A stretch of 64,000 bases of DNA from Astragalus membranaceus. Lineage: Eukaryota > Streptophyta > Magnoliopsida > Fabales > Fabaceae. Below, in pieces: positions 1 through 13,032 of the stretch. The stretch's first letter is position 1. Each line of letters opens with the position of its first letter. The translations under genes and the position numbers were made by a program. Under the pieces are notes generated by a model. The model saw nothing but the letters and a program-made list of their open reading frames with translations, was not told where the DNA came from and searched no databases. The stretch covers positions 1,964,356 to 2,028,355 of the forward strand of contig CM076849.1 in NCBI GenBank assembly GCA_039519185.1, given 5' to 3'.

Positions 1-1406
1 GATTGTGCCACGCTTGAATCTCCAAATCTTTTTGCATTCGTTGTTTTCTTTTCTAAATAGTTTAGCATGAAAATGGTAATTAGTGACAATCACCCATAAC
101 CTTTGTTAGTTTGGTTGTCCTAAGAGCCTAAATTTCAAAAAAAGGATGTTTTCATATGCATAAGCTACTAGTGATAATCACCCATAACCTTTGTTAGTTT
201 GATTATCATGAACGCTTTCGATTTCAAAAGATATTTTCCTAAGCATCGAAGTCATAGCAAGTGCTAGTGATGGCCACCCATAACCTTTGTTAGTTTGGTC
301 ATCATGGAGGCTTTCATTTTTCAAAAGGGATTTCTACATGCACTTAAGTGGGTTCTAGTAATGGTCACCCATAACCTTTGTTAGTTTGATCATTATGAAC
401 GCCCTCCACTTTTCAAAACCAAAGCAAAAAGACTTTCATTTTCAAGGCTCGTTAGAACTACGTCCCTTTGATTCCCATTTGGAATACGTAGGAGCGAGTC
501 ACATTCTCGTCAAGCGCAACCATAAAAAAGTTTAGCATTTGCATAACAAAAAAGAGTTATCTTCATGACAAAAAGAATCGCTTTTGCAAACCAAGATCAT
601 TTTCAGAACAAAAACATTTTCCTTTCTAAAATCATTTTCAACCCATTGTCGCTAGTGGCTAATTAGAACTTTTGTTCGTCTAGCCATTGGCGACGATGTC
701 TTTTCCCCAAAAAAATAACAAATGATGATCCATCATAACCTTTGTTAGTTTGATCATCGTGCAAACCAATCTCTTCCGAAAACCACTTTCAAAAAATATA
801 ATAAAAATGAGTTGTTATCAATAGTCCATCAGAACCGTTGTTTGTTTGACTAGCGGTCTAACTCTCTTTTTGAGTATTTAGTAGTGATTCATCATAGCCT
901 CTGCTAGTTTAATCATTCGCTAATGCTCGTCCTATTTCAAAAATCACTAAAAAAGATAAAAAACAAAAACTTTTCAGAAAGACAAAGAAGAACTACGTAG
1001 CTTTGAGTTCTCCATCGCACCGGGAGATACGTAGGAGCGGGCCTTGTCCCGTCAAGCATTTTTCTAAAAAACCATCTTTCCCCCTTTTTTTTCGTAATAA
1101 AAGGTTTTCATTAAGAATTTTTCAGTAAGAAGTAGAGAGGCAAAATTAAGTATTTTCAAGTCAACACACTAAAACCACACATTTAATTAAAGGTTCCCTC
1201 TCAGTAGAGAGGACATGTGGGGTGCTAACACCTTCCCTGCGCGTAACCGACCCCCGAACCCTATTCTCTAGTTTCGCAAGACCAATCGCTTTCCAAAAAA
1301 GGTTTTCCTAATATTTTCCATAATAAATATTGGTGGCGGCTTCATTGTCTTAGGAAAAGTTGTGAACGAGGAAAGTTCTCCCTCGGGGACTTTTTCGGGC
1401 GCAACA
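1..1406 (+). repeat. Ogre-like Ty3/gypsy LTR, 3' portion (first copy)
   Basis: This is non-coding sequence with motifs such as GATACGTAGGAGCGGGCC and a terminus ending CAACA at 1406, followed two bases later by a primer-binding site. About 900 bp of it (roughly 480-1330) recurs at 2545-2994 joined to 13447-13877, so the sequence is repetitive. The association of this LTR style with the following PBS is known from the Ogre/Tat group of legume gypsy elements; the family name is inference. The 5' end of the LTR lies outside the window. Confidence 0.6.
80..415 (+). repeat. ~90-bp tandem repeat inside the LTR
   Basis: Four consecutive diverged units of about 90 bp each contain CACCCATAACCTTTGTTAG, a variable codon-like tail and a run of Cs, Ts and As. 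Looser copies of the core recur near 735, 825, 2815 and 2980. No coding capacity is seen. Confidence 0.7.
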
Positions 1407-1408
1407 GC

Positions 1409-1426
1409 TGGCGACTTCACTGGGGA
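1409..1426 (+). other. Primer-binding site after the Ogre-like LTR
   Basis: TGGCGACTTCACTGGGGA starts two bases after the LTR terminus CAACA. It begins with the TGG expected opposite a tRNA 3' CCA end. It closely resembles the tRNA-Arg-type PBS described for Ogre elements, recalled from memory and not matched by search. Confidence 0.6.
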
Positions 1427-2544
1427 AAAAAACATCTTTTTCAAAAGTGGGTCAAGCCTAATTAATTAAGTGTGTGGTTTGTGTGATTGATTTGAACATC
1501 TTGCTTTGCCTCTATTCTTCTTCTTCTTCTTCTTCTTCTTCATAAGCATGTTGTATCCATATGCATTCTTCTTCTATGTTTGCTTTTGTTTAAAATAATA
1601 GATAGCTACTTCTTTGCTTAAATGCTTAGTTCCGTCATGCATATTTCCCCTCTCTTGTCATATCCCCTTCTTCTCAGCTCCCTTTCTGAGGTAAGTAATG
1701 TGTTTGTTGTTGGCACCCTAGATTAGTTGAATTTGATTGGTATTGAACCCTAGGGTAGACGACATGTTATTGACTTCTATTGTCTGGACTGTTCTGGATT
1801 TTCATTTGCAGGTAGGGTAGTTTTTTAAGGAAATGCCCTTCGCACACACACACACACTTGTACCTTGAGATTATATGATTAGAGAAAGAGACCATAACCC
1901 AGGTCTAATAGGATACCTTAGGATAAGTGGAGCCCATCAGGACCTTTGTCTGTTTGGCTACTCGCGAAAGTTTCAATCAAAGTTGTGCTCTTTCATGATG
2001 CTTCGTATCTAGCAGTTTGCTGCATTTACGGGGATTTTCATGGGAGGGACTGTGGCTCTGATGACCTTTGTGAGGGTGTGAATAGAGCTAGATGAGAAGA
2101 TTATCCCTAAAGTGCCTTAGATCATAGGTTCTACCCCTTTTTAGGTCACAAGGGCTTTCCAAATTGTGTGCTGCATTGTTGCATTCAGTTCAATCAATTT
2201 TCCCTTCAAAATTTTCGAAAATCAAAAAAGATATGCTTTTCCTTTTCAATAAACGCCTATATGAGGTGGCATATAGTGTGAAAATTCTCAAATCACCACC
2301 TGTAAATATCCTCTTTCTGCAAAAACACAAAAAAGAAGCATCATTGCATCATTGCATCATTGCATCACTGCATCATTGCATCATTTGCATTGCATAAAAT
2401 TCCAATTCATCTTGCATTCCCTTTCATTACATAAAGATAAAACAAAAAACAATTATCATCTGCATAGCATAAGCGTTTCATGCGAAAAATCCTCGTCAAG
2501 TTCATCCAAGACATGGCATTCATGCATAAGCATTATTTCAAAAA
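1427..2544 (+). repeat. Retroelement leader, no gene
   Basis: Non-coding sequence follows the PBS, including a (TTC)n tract at about 1516-1543 and a (CA)n tract near 1842. A CATCATTG short tandem repeat lies at 2337-2385. The short open frames here are low-complexity and look spurious. It is most simply the untranslated leader of the gypsy element, cut short where the second LTR copy begins. Confidence 0.5.
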
Positions 2545-2994
2545 AAGACCCGCAAGAACTACGTAGGAGCGAGTCACATTCTCGTCAAGCGCACTCATAA
2601 AAAGTTTAGCATTTGCATAACAAAAAGAAAAGAGTTATTTTCGTAACAAAAAAGAATCACTTTCGCAAACCGAGATCATTTTCAGAACAAAAACATTTTC
2701 CTTTCTAAAATCATTTTCAACCCATCGTCGCTAGTGGTTAACCAGAACCTTCGTTCGTCTAGCCATTAGTGGCGATGTCTTTTTCCCAAAAGAACAACAA
2801 GCGATGATCACCCATAACTGTTGTTAGTTTGATCATTCGTGCCAATCAATCTCTTTCGAAAACCCCCTTTCTAAAGGACAAATAAAAACGAGTCGCTACT
2901 AATAGTCAATCAGAGCCTTTGTTCGTCTGACTGGCGGTAGTGACTCTCATTTTCAAGAGTACTTAGCGGTGATTACCCATAACCTTGGTTAGTT
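2545..2994 (+). repeat. Ogre-like LTR, second copy, left half
   Basis: This matches 480-910 of the first copy in order. It begins at a deletion relative to copy 1 that sits on a TACGT microhomology (the segment between two TACGT motifs at about 460-490 is absent). It is interrupted at 2994 by CACTA-1; the rest resumes at 13447. Confidence 0.7.
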
Positions 2995-3007
2995 CACTAC
3001 AACAAAA

Positions 3008-3215
3008 ATGGCAACCGGCGGCGGTTATTCTGCGGCGGTTATGGCAAAACCGCCGCCGGTGTAAATCTTGCGGCGGTTTACGCGGCGGTGCAGTTAACCG
3101 CTTCAATAAGTACGTAAACTGCAGCGGTTTGGAGGAATACTGCGGCGGTTTTGAAAATATAAATAATGGGATTCATACTGCGGCGGTTAGGAGCTCATAC
3201 TGCGGCGGTTGCGAA
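3008..3215 (+). promoter_or_regulatory. CACTA-1 left subterminal repeats
   Basis: At least eight copies of GCGGCGGTT or its complement in both orientations lie within about 210 bp of the terminus. In En/Spm elements such subterminal motifs are the binding sites for TNPA. The match in role is inferred from position and repetition. Confidence 0.8.
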
Positions 3216-5576
3216 ATTTTCGTTCCCCTTTTTTACCTACGCGCTTCTTTTTTATTATTATTATTATTATTATTTTAATTATTTTAATTTTAATAAAAAT
3301 ATTAAAACAAAAATAGGACGCGTGACTCTCCTCTCTCTCACGACTCTCTCTCTCTCAGTTTCATTCCTCTCTCACGACCCAGTTTCATTCCTGCGCAAGA
3401 ACAGTTTCGTTCCTCTCTCTCACGAAGCAGCAGCTTCACTCTCTCTCACGCAGGACCAGGTACGTCTTCTTTCTTCCTCTCGAACTCTCTCTTTCTCTCT
3501 CGAATTCTCTCTTTTTTAGGGTTTTCAGTTTTAATCCCCTTTCTTTAGGGTTTTGAGAGAACGCGTGAAACAAAGAAGACGAAGAAGAAGAAAGCTTCAG
3601 AGAACCTCATAACAAAGAACCCTCAATTGAACCAGGTTCCTCTTCTTTCTTCCTCTCTTTCTATGAATGATGGTAATTAATCTATCGGATTATGGTTTCT
3701 CTTGTCATAACAGATGTGTGAATACTTAAAGTGATATTATTATCTAATATGAGAAAACAATATAACAGCTCTCTATGTGGAGCACGAAGTTAGGAGGTAT
3801 TATTTTTGGTGGTTGTGAATGTATATAATAGATGTTAGTGTTTCTGGGAGATGGTAAAATGGTATGGACCACTTGTTTGGCCAAGCACGGTATAAATAAA
3901 CTATTGACATTAATGATGACTATTCTTATACAGTGCTTTTATGCTGCTTATTGGAACAAAGGTTTGTAATCCTTGTGGATTGTGTATTTGTGTCTGATTC
4001 GTTATTCTTGTGGTAAACTAGGTGACAAAAAGTCAGTGACTCTCTCACATTCCTGTGCTCCTTTGACTGATTCAATAGTAAAATCTTACTCTTGAAATCT
4101 AGAATCTGACAATGAGTTTTGGTTAGCTAACCTTGGCAAAGGCTAACTGCTATGAAGCTTGTGTTCATTTGGATAGACCACCCTCCTAATTATGGGGTTT
4201 GTGGCCTAGCTAGAAAGTGTTTTCTTACATGTTTTTCCAAGGGTATTTTCTGGTAGAAAATTTAATTAAATAGATTTAACTACATATAAAGTAGTTTTGT
4301 TTCATTTTTAAGGGATTGGAAAGTAGTGGGTGTAAGATGTGTTTGCTTTGCTTCAAAATCTGATAGGTATTGTTTTACTAGAGTTTGCAAGTCCAAAAAG
4401 TTCTAAGACATCTGTGTTTGGCTTCAAACATGAAACCATCTAAAAATATATCTCACAAGTATGAATTCTCTAAAAGATGTGAAATTGAAAGTTGTCCAGT
4501 ATTTGTCAAAAAAAGAGAGAAAGTGGATGTCCTCTTTGTATAAAAAACGTGGTTGTCCTTGTCCCGTATATAAGAAAAAAAAACATTGTTTCCAAGTCGT
4601 TGTTTTTATACAGAAACATACTATACTACTACGACTTCAAAATAATTAAAGAACCTGCATTTTGATTGGTTTTTACAGAACAAAAAATTTCAAAAAAAAT
4701 CATGTCTTTTTTATAGAGTATAGATAGACTAGGGACTATTATAAATATTAAATAAACAGGTAATAAACAAACTGTTAAAATATATCTAAATTAAAGAAAA
4801 TACTTGTAACATCCCTCAAAGTAATTATATTACTTTGGGGAGCTGAACACTAGCTATCTATCTTATGCCACCAAACATCTCACTACTTCTATCACCTACA
4901 TTTTATCCCAAAGTTGATATAAAACCAGAATTTTACATTACCCTTACCATTTGAAAAGCAGAGTTTTGATTCACCTCCTCCTCAAGTATTGGTCAAAGCT
5001 TGCGTGTGGTTTGGGAGAACCAAAATCGAATCTTTGGGCTTGCATGTGGAATTAGAGGATTACATTGGGAACTAGGAGAGTTGGGTTTGGGTTAGGAGCA
5101 TCAAAGTTGGAGTTCTAAAGCTTAGCTTGATGGTCCAGATATGCATATATAGCCGGTTCAAAGGTTTTAATGAGTTTTAATGAGTTTTTATCAATTGAAT
5201 CGCAATTAGTTTGTGTATGTGATGAATCTTCATAAGTGTTATTGCTGGTATGATATTAATAGAGCATCTTAATTATTAACTATTGATTTCTTTTATGGTG
5301 TTAAAGTTGGTTTAGTTGTCAAGTTCTATTAGAAGAATGATGCTGCTACACTGAAATTATAGTTATGTTACACTACTTGTATTTGCATATGCCCACTGTT
5401 AGTTGGTTATGTTTGACTATGCAGCTACATTTTATATTTTACTACAATCTGCCTTTTAGTAGTTACCAACGATCCTATATAAACGTTTGAGATTATATTA
5501 ACTTGTAGTTCCTTTATTGTTGAGTACTTTATGTCTTGTTTCATATTTCTTAATTCAGAAACAAGATTGTATGACA
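3216..5576 (+). other. CACTA-1 leader and 5' introns
   Basis: A CT-rich stretch at 3330-3500 resembles a transcribed leader and is followed by donor-like sites (CCAG then GTACGT near 3457). AT-rich DNA then runs to an acceptor-like TTCAG at about 5558, just before the TNP2 start. No credible protein is encoded. Short open frames at 2985-3519 only read the repeats and the CT tract. Confidence 0.55.
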
Positions 5577-8500
5577 ATGGATAAGTCATGGATTACAATG
5601 CCACAAGGTTCACTTGAGTATAAGCAAGGGGTTCGAGGATTTATTCAATTTGCTTATGAACGTACTGCTGTTGATGGAAAAATAAAATGTCCTTGTTCCT
5701 TGTGTGGTTTTAGAAGACGCCAAACTAGGCAAGATGTGTACGACCATTTAGTTTGTAAACCATTCCCAAGAGGATACACCACTTGGTTATTTCATGGGGA
5801 GTCTAACCAAGGACATACTAGTAATGTTGCAAGTGGAAATGTACCAAATGCGGCACAAGAAACTGTGGTCGTTCAAGATCCAATTCAGAACATCATTAAC
5901 GATGCTTTTGGAATTGATAGGAATCTCGCAAATGATACAAATGAAGACACCGCACAAGGTGAAAGAGTGACTCCAAATGTAACTCAAGAAGGGAGGGAAG
6001 CTAGAGAATTTTATGAATTAGCTAGGGATGGAGAACAACCTTTGTATGAAGGGTGCACAAAGTATACTAAACTTGCTTTTATAGTGAAGTTGTATCATAT
6101 CAAATGCCTTTGTGGGATGACCGATAAGGCTATGACAATGATCTTAGAACTACTAAATGATGCATTTGAGCATGCAAAAATTCCAAGTTCATTCTATGAG
6201 ACAAAGAAAACTATATCAAAGCTTGGTTTGGATTGTGAAAAGATACATGCATGTCCAAATAACTGTATGTTGTATTGGGGTGAAGATGAATATAGGCAAG
6301 CATGTAAAGTATGTAACAAGGGCAGATGGAAATCCAGGAAAAAGGATGGTGAGGTTGAGGTGTCCAATGATGAAAATGGTAAGAAGAAGGTGCCTGCAAA
6401 AGTTCTTCGTTACTTTCCTCTTAAACCGCGCTTGCAGAGATTGTTTTTGTCTTCAAAGACAACTGAGGATATGAGATGGCATGCTGTGAATAATAACAAT
6501 GATGGCATGATGAGACATCCAAGAGATTCAATGGCTTGGAAGACATTTGACTCAACAAACATGTCATTTGCATCAGATCCACGTAATGTTCGCCTTGGAT
6601 TAGCTACTGATGGTTTTAATCCATTTGGTAATTTAAGTACAAGTTACAGCATTTGGCCAATTATTCTCATACCTTACAACACCCCACCATGGGTCTGTAT
6701 GAAGTCGACATCATTTATCCTTTCAACGATAATTCCTGGTAAAAAAATGCCTGGAAATAATATAGATGTTTACATGCAACCTTTAGTTAAAGAGCTTAAG
6801 GAGTTATGGCACGACGGTGTAGATGCTTATGATGCTTCAACTCGAGAGATGTTCAAATTGCACGCAGCTTTGATGTGGACAATTAGTGACTTTCCTGGGT
6901 TGGGAACTCTCTCTGGGTGGAACACATATACCGGACGAGCTTGTCCAACTTGTAACTTTGACTCTATTCCTTGCCGCTTGCCACATAGTAGGAAGTGGTG
7001 TTTTATGGGTCACCGTCGTTTTCTTGATCGCAGACACAGATTTAGAGTGAATAGGATTCAGTTTAATGGAGAAAAAGATATGCGCAATCCACCTAAACTT
7101 TTATCTGGTTCTGAAATCCTTGAACAAGTTAAGAATATCAATGTCACCTTTGGTCAAACAGCTGAAACAAGTGGAAGGGGAAAAAGATCACGTGGTGATG
7201 GAAGTACCTTGCAAGATGGTACTCAACAGTGGAAAAAGAAAAGTATACTTTTTGAGCTTCCGTATTGGGAGCATAATTTGTTACGTCATAATCTTGATGT
7301 TATGCATATTGAGAAGAATGTGTGCGACAATATTATTTATACCATACTCAATGATAGTGCAAAGTCAAAAGATCACATTGGAGCTCGAAGAGACCTACAA
7401 TCAATGGGCTTTAGGCATGATCTTTGGCCAGATGAAAATGGAAAGTATCCTCTAGCAATTTATACAATGACTAAACAAGCAAAGAAGTCTTTTTTAAGAA
7501 CTTTAAAGAATATCGCTGTGCCAGATGGTTATTCGAGCAACTTTTCTAGGTGCATTGATGTGGACAACCTTCGGATGAATGGGATGCTAAAAAGTCATGA
7601 CTGTCATGTATTAGTAGAGCAATTTCTACCGCTGGCCATGCGAGTAGGATTGCCTAAAGAGGTATCGACAGTTTTAAATGAATTGTGCTCATTCTTTAGG
7701 CAACTATGTGATAAAGTGTTGAGCGTTTCAACTTTAGACAAAATGCAACATGATGTTGTGCTCACTTTATGCCACATGGAAATGTTATTTCCCCCTTCAT
7801 TCTTCACCGTGATGGTTCACCTAATTGTTCATCTTGTTGAAGAAGCTAAGCTTGGAGGCCCGGTACATTATCGATAGATGTATCCTATTGAGAGGTAAGT
7901 TTCCTGTCATTTTAAATCAAATAATGATTTGGATGATTATATTAATAAAAATCGTTGTTATGATTTGATAGGTACTTAGGATCATTAAAATCATATGTGC
8001 GTAACAGGGCGCGACCAGAAGGCTCTATAGCAGAAGGATACCTAATGCAAGAGATCTTAACATTTTGTTCAAGGTATCTTGATAATATTGAGACAAGATG
8101 GAATCGAGATGGTCGTGTAGATGATGAACCCAGTGACATACAACCTAAAACTCGAAAAGACGAACTGTTCCCGCGAGAAGGAAAACCTGTTGGTGCTTGT
8201 TCACACTTCACTCTTACATCCACTGAAAAATTACAAGCTCACCGACATGTGCTAACCAACTGCTCTGCAGTTGATCGCTATCTCCAGTAAGTACTTGATG
8301 AAATTTAAGTACCTAGATTATCCTTTAGTGCGTCTATTAACTTTAATCTATATAGGGAATATAGAGAAATTGTCCGGAGACAACTAAGGAGTCGCACAAG
8401 GAGTGCTAATGAGATAGACAAGAAGGTCCATAAAGAGTTCGTTAGTTGGTTCTCTAATCATGTAAGCAAAAATTCACTCGATGCCATGTGTATATTGCAC

Positions 8501-9254
8501 GTGTATTGGTAATATGCATGTCACTAACACAACAGAATTCTAATTTTAGATTTTTAAAGAGATGGACAATCTTGTTGAACCAGATAAAGATGTTCTTCTT
8601 TGGCTTGCTAGAGGTCCAATTGACAAAGCTAGAAGATTCACTGCATATAATGTCAACGGATATAAATTTCGAACCTTGGAACGAGATGAAAGATTAAAAA
8701 CTCAAAATAGTGGGGTTTTTTGCACATTTGGAACTAGAAGTTATTCAAGTAACCGCGATACCCAAATGAGGTTTGGAGGGGTAGCTTACTATGGTAAATT
8801 AATAGACATCATTGAGGTTAGCTATAATGGTGTATTTACAGTTACTTTATTTAAATGTCAATGGGCTAATACCACTACCTCTAGAGGCATGAAAAAAGAT
8901 AATTTGGGTTTTACCTCAATCAATCTTTTGAGGTTAAGAGATACTGGTGTCCACGAAAGTGATGAGCCATATATCAAAGCATCGGAAGCCCAAATGGTTT
9001 ACTATGTAGATGATGAGAAAGAAAAGGGATGGAGCATACCTATTCATTTGAAGCCAAGAGACTTGTATGACATGGGAGAAGATGACGAAGAGATAATGAT
9101 GTCTAATGGGCTTCATGAAACACAAAACTTAGAACAAATGTTTCCTGATGATACACCAAACATACAATTAGCAAGAGCTGATATAGATGATGATCCTCCA
9201 ACATCAACATTGAATGAAAATGTTGATGATTGTAATGACAACATGGATATGTAA
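5577..9254 (+). pseudogene. TNP2-type CACTA transposase, one in-frame TAG
   Basis: This is the catalytic transposase of CACTA-1, which would act in the nucleus on the element ends. Exons are about 5577-7894, 7972-8286, 8356-8461 and 8550-9254, all with GT-AG borders, and together they are divisible by three (1148 codons). The N-terminus MDKSWITMP begins the transposase-associated domain with a CPCSLCG cysteine cluster. Residues about 298-460 hold the TNP2 core, including GLATDGFNPFG and the zinc-like RACPTC. A DUF4218-like region follows, then a DUF4216-like region in exon 4. The codon at 7875-7877 is TAG in HYR*MYPIER, where the family has Trp (HYRWMYPIER), so TGG to TAG explains it. The ATG at 5571 is two codons upstream in frame and is an alternative start. 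Confidence 0.88.
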
Positions 9255-9498
9255 CAAGCACTGGTAAAATTTCTAGACATTGTTTTGTAATGTTGTGTTG
9301 TTATTATTATTATTATGATTATTTTCTTCAAATGGTTGAACATTTTATTTATGTCTCTGTTTCTGAATCGCAATATGCTTTCAACAGAAGTCCATCTTCA
9401 ATAAAATATATGTACCTTTTTTTTGCTAGTTATGCGTTTTTTTTCTTTCACAATTTGTCTAAAACATACTCTCATTATCTAAATATGGTTTTGCAGCA

Positions 9499-10080
9499 AT
9501 GACTAGGAGAAAGAGGTTTACTCCCAGAACTCAGTCCGCACCTGTTCAAGTTCAAGAGAATGCTCCAAATATGAATCAAAGTGGATCTCACCTATCACCA
9601 CAAAGTGAGCCTCTTGGTGATATTGACCCATCTCTTGACTTTGACATTGACGATGAAAGTTTTTTCCCCACTGACACGAAAAAGCCCACTAAATATTGGC
9701 CGGTTAATGTCATTGGTATGCAATTTACTTCTTTATTAGTTTGGATTAATTAATAATTTCTAATGAGATACAAATTTTAACTTTCATTTTTTTTTATTTT
9801 ATATTCAGTTGGGGATGGAGAGCCTAAAGAAGATCGTCTAAGAGTTCAGGACTTGTTTTCGTTTCCTGATGAGAAGAAAGTGATCCTAGATTGGAATCGA
9901 GAGGGTCAACCAATTGGACATGCTGCTGGTCTTTTAGGGGGTTATTTAGGATTTCTTGCGGCTGGCTATGATATCTTCGCTATCAATTATGAAAAATGGC
10001 CAAAGGTTCCACAGAAAGCCAAGGATGACGTGTGGGACAAGATGATAAAGGTATGAACTATAAATATAACATAATTCATT

Positions 10081-10118
<38 letters not shown>

Positions 10119-12774
10119 GCTTACTAAAACTTAATTTGCCTATTGTAGAAAGTATTCCTAATTGACGATTGTCGCAAGAAATGGATATTGGGGAATATAG
10201 GAAAGAAATGGAAAGACACTCGTTGTCGGCTGTTTAGTGATTTTTATGATGAAACTCGTAGCTGGGAACAAAATCTTGAGTTTCGCCCTGATGGCATCCG
10301 TGTAGAACAATGGGCAGCTTTTTTGGAATATCGCTTGAAGCCTGAAACTCAGGTAATATATGATGTGTTGAGAATGTTGTGATAACATTAATCATTTACT
10401 AATTGTTTTATTTAATAATGCAGGAAATTTGTGAAATAAACACGACAAATAGGGCTAAGCAAACAACTCCTCATACACTTGGGTCAAAAACAATTGCTAG
10501 GACAAGACATGAATTGGTATTTCTTTCTTTAAGTTTACCAACATTGGTAATAGAAGCCAATTGTGACCATAATGAACTTATCGTGTTTTCTCACTTTTAA
10601 TTTGTTAGGAAACTAAAACTGGGAAGCCTTTTGGTCGAGCAAAGATGTATTCCATCGCACACAAAAAAAAAGATGGATCATTTGTCAATGAAGAGGCTAG
10701 ACAAAAGAGTGTGAGTATAATCGTTATTTATTTCTATTTTTATTGAAAGTTAAGGATAATTATATATTTAACATTTATGTGTTCAACTGAATGTTGGTTA
10801 ACTTTGTGTAGGATTTGTTGGACAAAGTAGATGAGACATCTTCTGGCGAAGATATTTATATTCAAGTATGTGGGAAAGAGCACCCCGGACGTATGCGTGG
10901 CATGGGATTTGGCCCAACCCCTACTCAATACCTATCATCTAATTCTCGTAATGGGAGCTCGACCATTTCATCAGGTGGTCCCACAACGGCTGACTATGAT
11001 AGGCTAAAGTTGGAATTGCAAGCGAGTAATGCAAGAGTTGAAGCTTTAGAGGGAGAAGTGGCTAAAGTTCGAACTTTAGAGGAACAAGTAGCTTTTCTAA
11101 TGCAGCAATCTCGTGGTCAATGTCCGACTAGATTTGATGAGGTACTAACCTGTTACATTTAGAATTCTGTTACATTTTACACTGCATAGTTATTTTGTAG
11201 TCTTTTGTAAATTTGCTTTAGTAAGCAAATCTTAATTTAAATTTTATTTTGTTGATTTTCAAGTTCTTGTTAAACTTTTAGCTCTGAATCTGTGTACAGA
11301 ACATATTAATCAATGAATGATTATAGTTCAGCAAAAATTATAATTCAGAAACTTAAGCTTCTTTATCATAAGTTCTCTTTTATTAGAAGAAAAAGCAGAC
11401 ACTCTCGAGTTGCTGGGTTTAGGAGTTCCTGTCTTATCAACTTGTAGTTACTGTCTAGGAGTATGTTGCTGGGTTTGATGTCTCTGTGGAAGATTGGAAT
11501 TGATTGGAATTGAAGCTGCCTTTGTATTGTTACACTGTCTTTGTTACCTTTGTATTGTTACACTGTCTAGGAGTATTAATTGAAGCTGCCTTTGTATTGT
11601 TACCTTTGAATTGAAGCTGCCTTTCTATTAATTGTTGCCTTTGTATTGTTACACTGTCTAGGAGTATTAATTGAAGCTGCCTTTGTATTAATTGTTACAC
11701 TGCCTTTGTATTGTTACACTGCCTTTGTATTGTTACCTTTGAATTGAAGCTGCCTTTGTATTAATTGTTGCCTTTGTATTGTTACACTGTCTAGGAGTAT
11801 GTTGCTGCATAGTTACTGATTGGAATTGAAGCTGTGTTACTGCATAGTTACTGTCTAGGAGTATGTTGCTGGGTTTACTGCATAGTACTGGGTTAATATC
11901 AAGTTGAATCTATCAAATACTTAAGCTTCTTTATCATAAGTTCTCTTTTATTAGAAGAAAAAGCAGTCACTGTCGAGTTGCTGGGTTTAGGAGTTCCTGT
12001 CTTATCAACTTGTAGTTACTGTCTAGGAGTATGTTGCTGGGTTTGATGTCTCCGTGGAAGATTGGAATTGAAGCTGTGTTACTGCATAGTACTGTGTTAA
12101 TTTCACTGAAAATTAAACTGTGTTACTGCATAGTTACTGTCTGTAAGAGTAGATAGTTAGGTTCAGCTTACTATATTAGTTGGATACTTAATTGTTGTTG
12201 AATACTTAATTGTTGCCTTTGTATTGCTACAATCAGCAAGATAATTCTGTTATAAGTTTGTTAGAGTGTGCACAGATCTAGGAGTATGTTGCTGCACACG
12301 TTAGCAGTATAGTTACAGATTGGAATACTTAATTGTTACAGATCTAGGAGTTAGGTTCTGCACACGTTTGTTGAATACTTAATTGTTGCCTTTGTATTGC
12401 TACTGATTGGAATTGAAGCTGCATAGTTACAGATCTAGGAGTATGTTGCTGCACACGTTAGCAGTAATATGCTTGTAATTGAAATTGAAGCTGCATAGTT
12501 ACATTTTACACTGTCTAGGAGTATGTTGCTGCATAGTTACTGATTGGAATTGAAGCTGTGTTACTGCATAGTTACTAGCGGAATATGCTTGTATTATTAT
12601 GATAGATCTTCGATGTAAATTTCTTATTGACTTGGTAGATTTGATAATTGGTAACTTCATAACTTTATTTTTGTTTAATTTCAGGCTGCCAATTTACATT
12701 CACCTGCTGAAGCAATGCGGTCTTCATCTGCTAGTCACGCCCCAACACATCATGGACCAACATCTACTCTTTAG
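9499..12774 (+). CDS. TNPA-like protein of CACTA-1 (Ptta/En/Spm family)
   Basis: This is the second protein of the element, expected to bind the subterminal repeats and support excision. My model has seven exons: 9499-9715, 9809-10050, 10149-10352, 10424-10516, 10609-10710, 10812-11141 and 12685-12774. All have GT-AG borders and the total is 1278 bp (425 residues plus stop). Exon 1 is acidic and low-complexity. Exons 2-3 carry the conserved WP-x-VP and FYDETRSWE regions, and exon 5 has GKPFGRAKMY. Exon 6 ends in a coiled coil (LELQASNARVEALEGEV). I see no stop or frameshift. The last intron is 1.5 kb and full of repeats. The gene starts 244 bp after TNP2 stops. Exon borders are by eye; the last exon is the least certain. 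Confidence 0.82.
11356..12590 (+). repeat. Internal repeats in the last TNPA intron
   Basis: Short modules such as GAATTGAAGCTGCC, TTTGTATTGTTACACTG and CTAGGAGTATGTTGCTG are reiterated in shuffled order. A larger direct repeat of about 150 bp (from about 11356 and again from about 11927) carries several modules. No coding frame runs through it. Confidence 0.8.
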
Positions 12775-13032
12775 ATTTAGGATTTGTTATTAACTAGTAA
12801 TGTTGAAAAACATGTTCTTATATTGGGGAAATTTATACTCCTAAACCACATATCTTTTGATATTTTGAGACAACACTATCTTTTGATATTATTGTGTTTT
12901 TTATTTAAGTATGAATGAATGAACTTTTTTAATTATTTATGTAAGTTTATAATTTTATGTTTTTAAATAATTTGAGAAAAAGTTGTTATAAATAAGAACA
13001 ACTTATTTGAGCCTTTAAAGCTAAAAGCAGTT

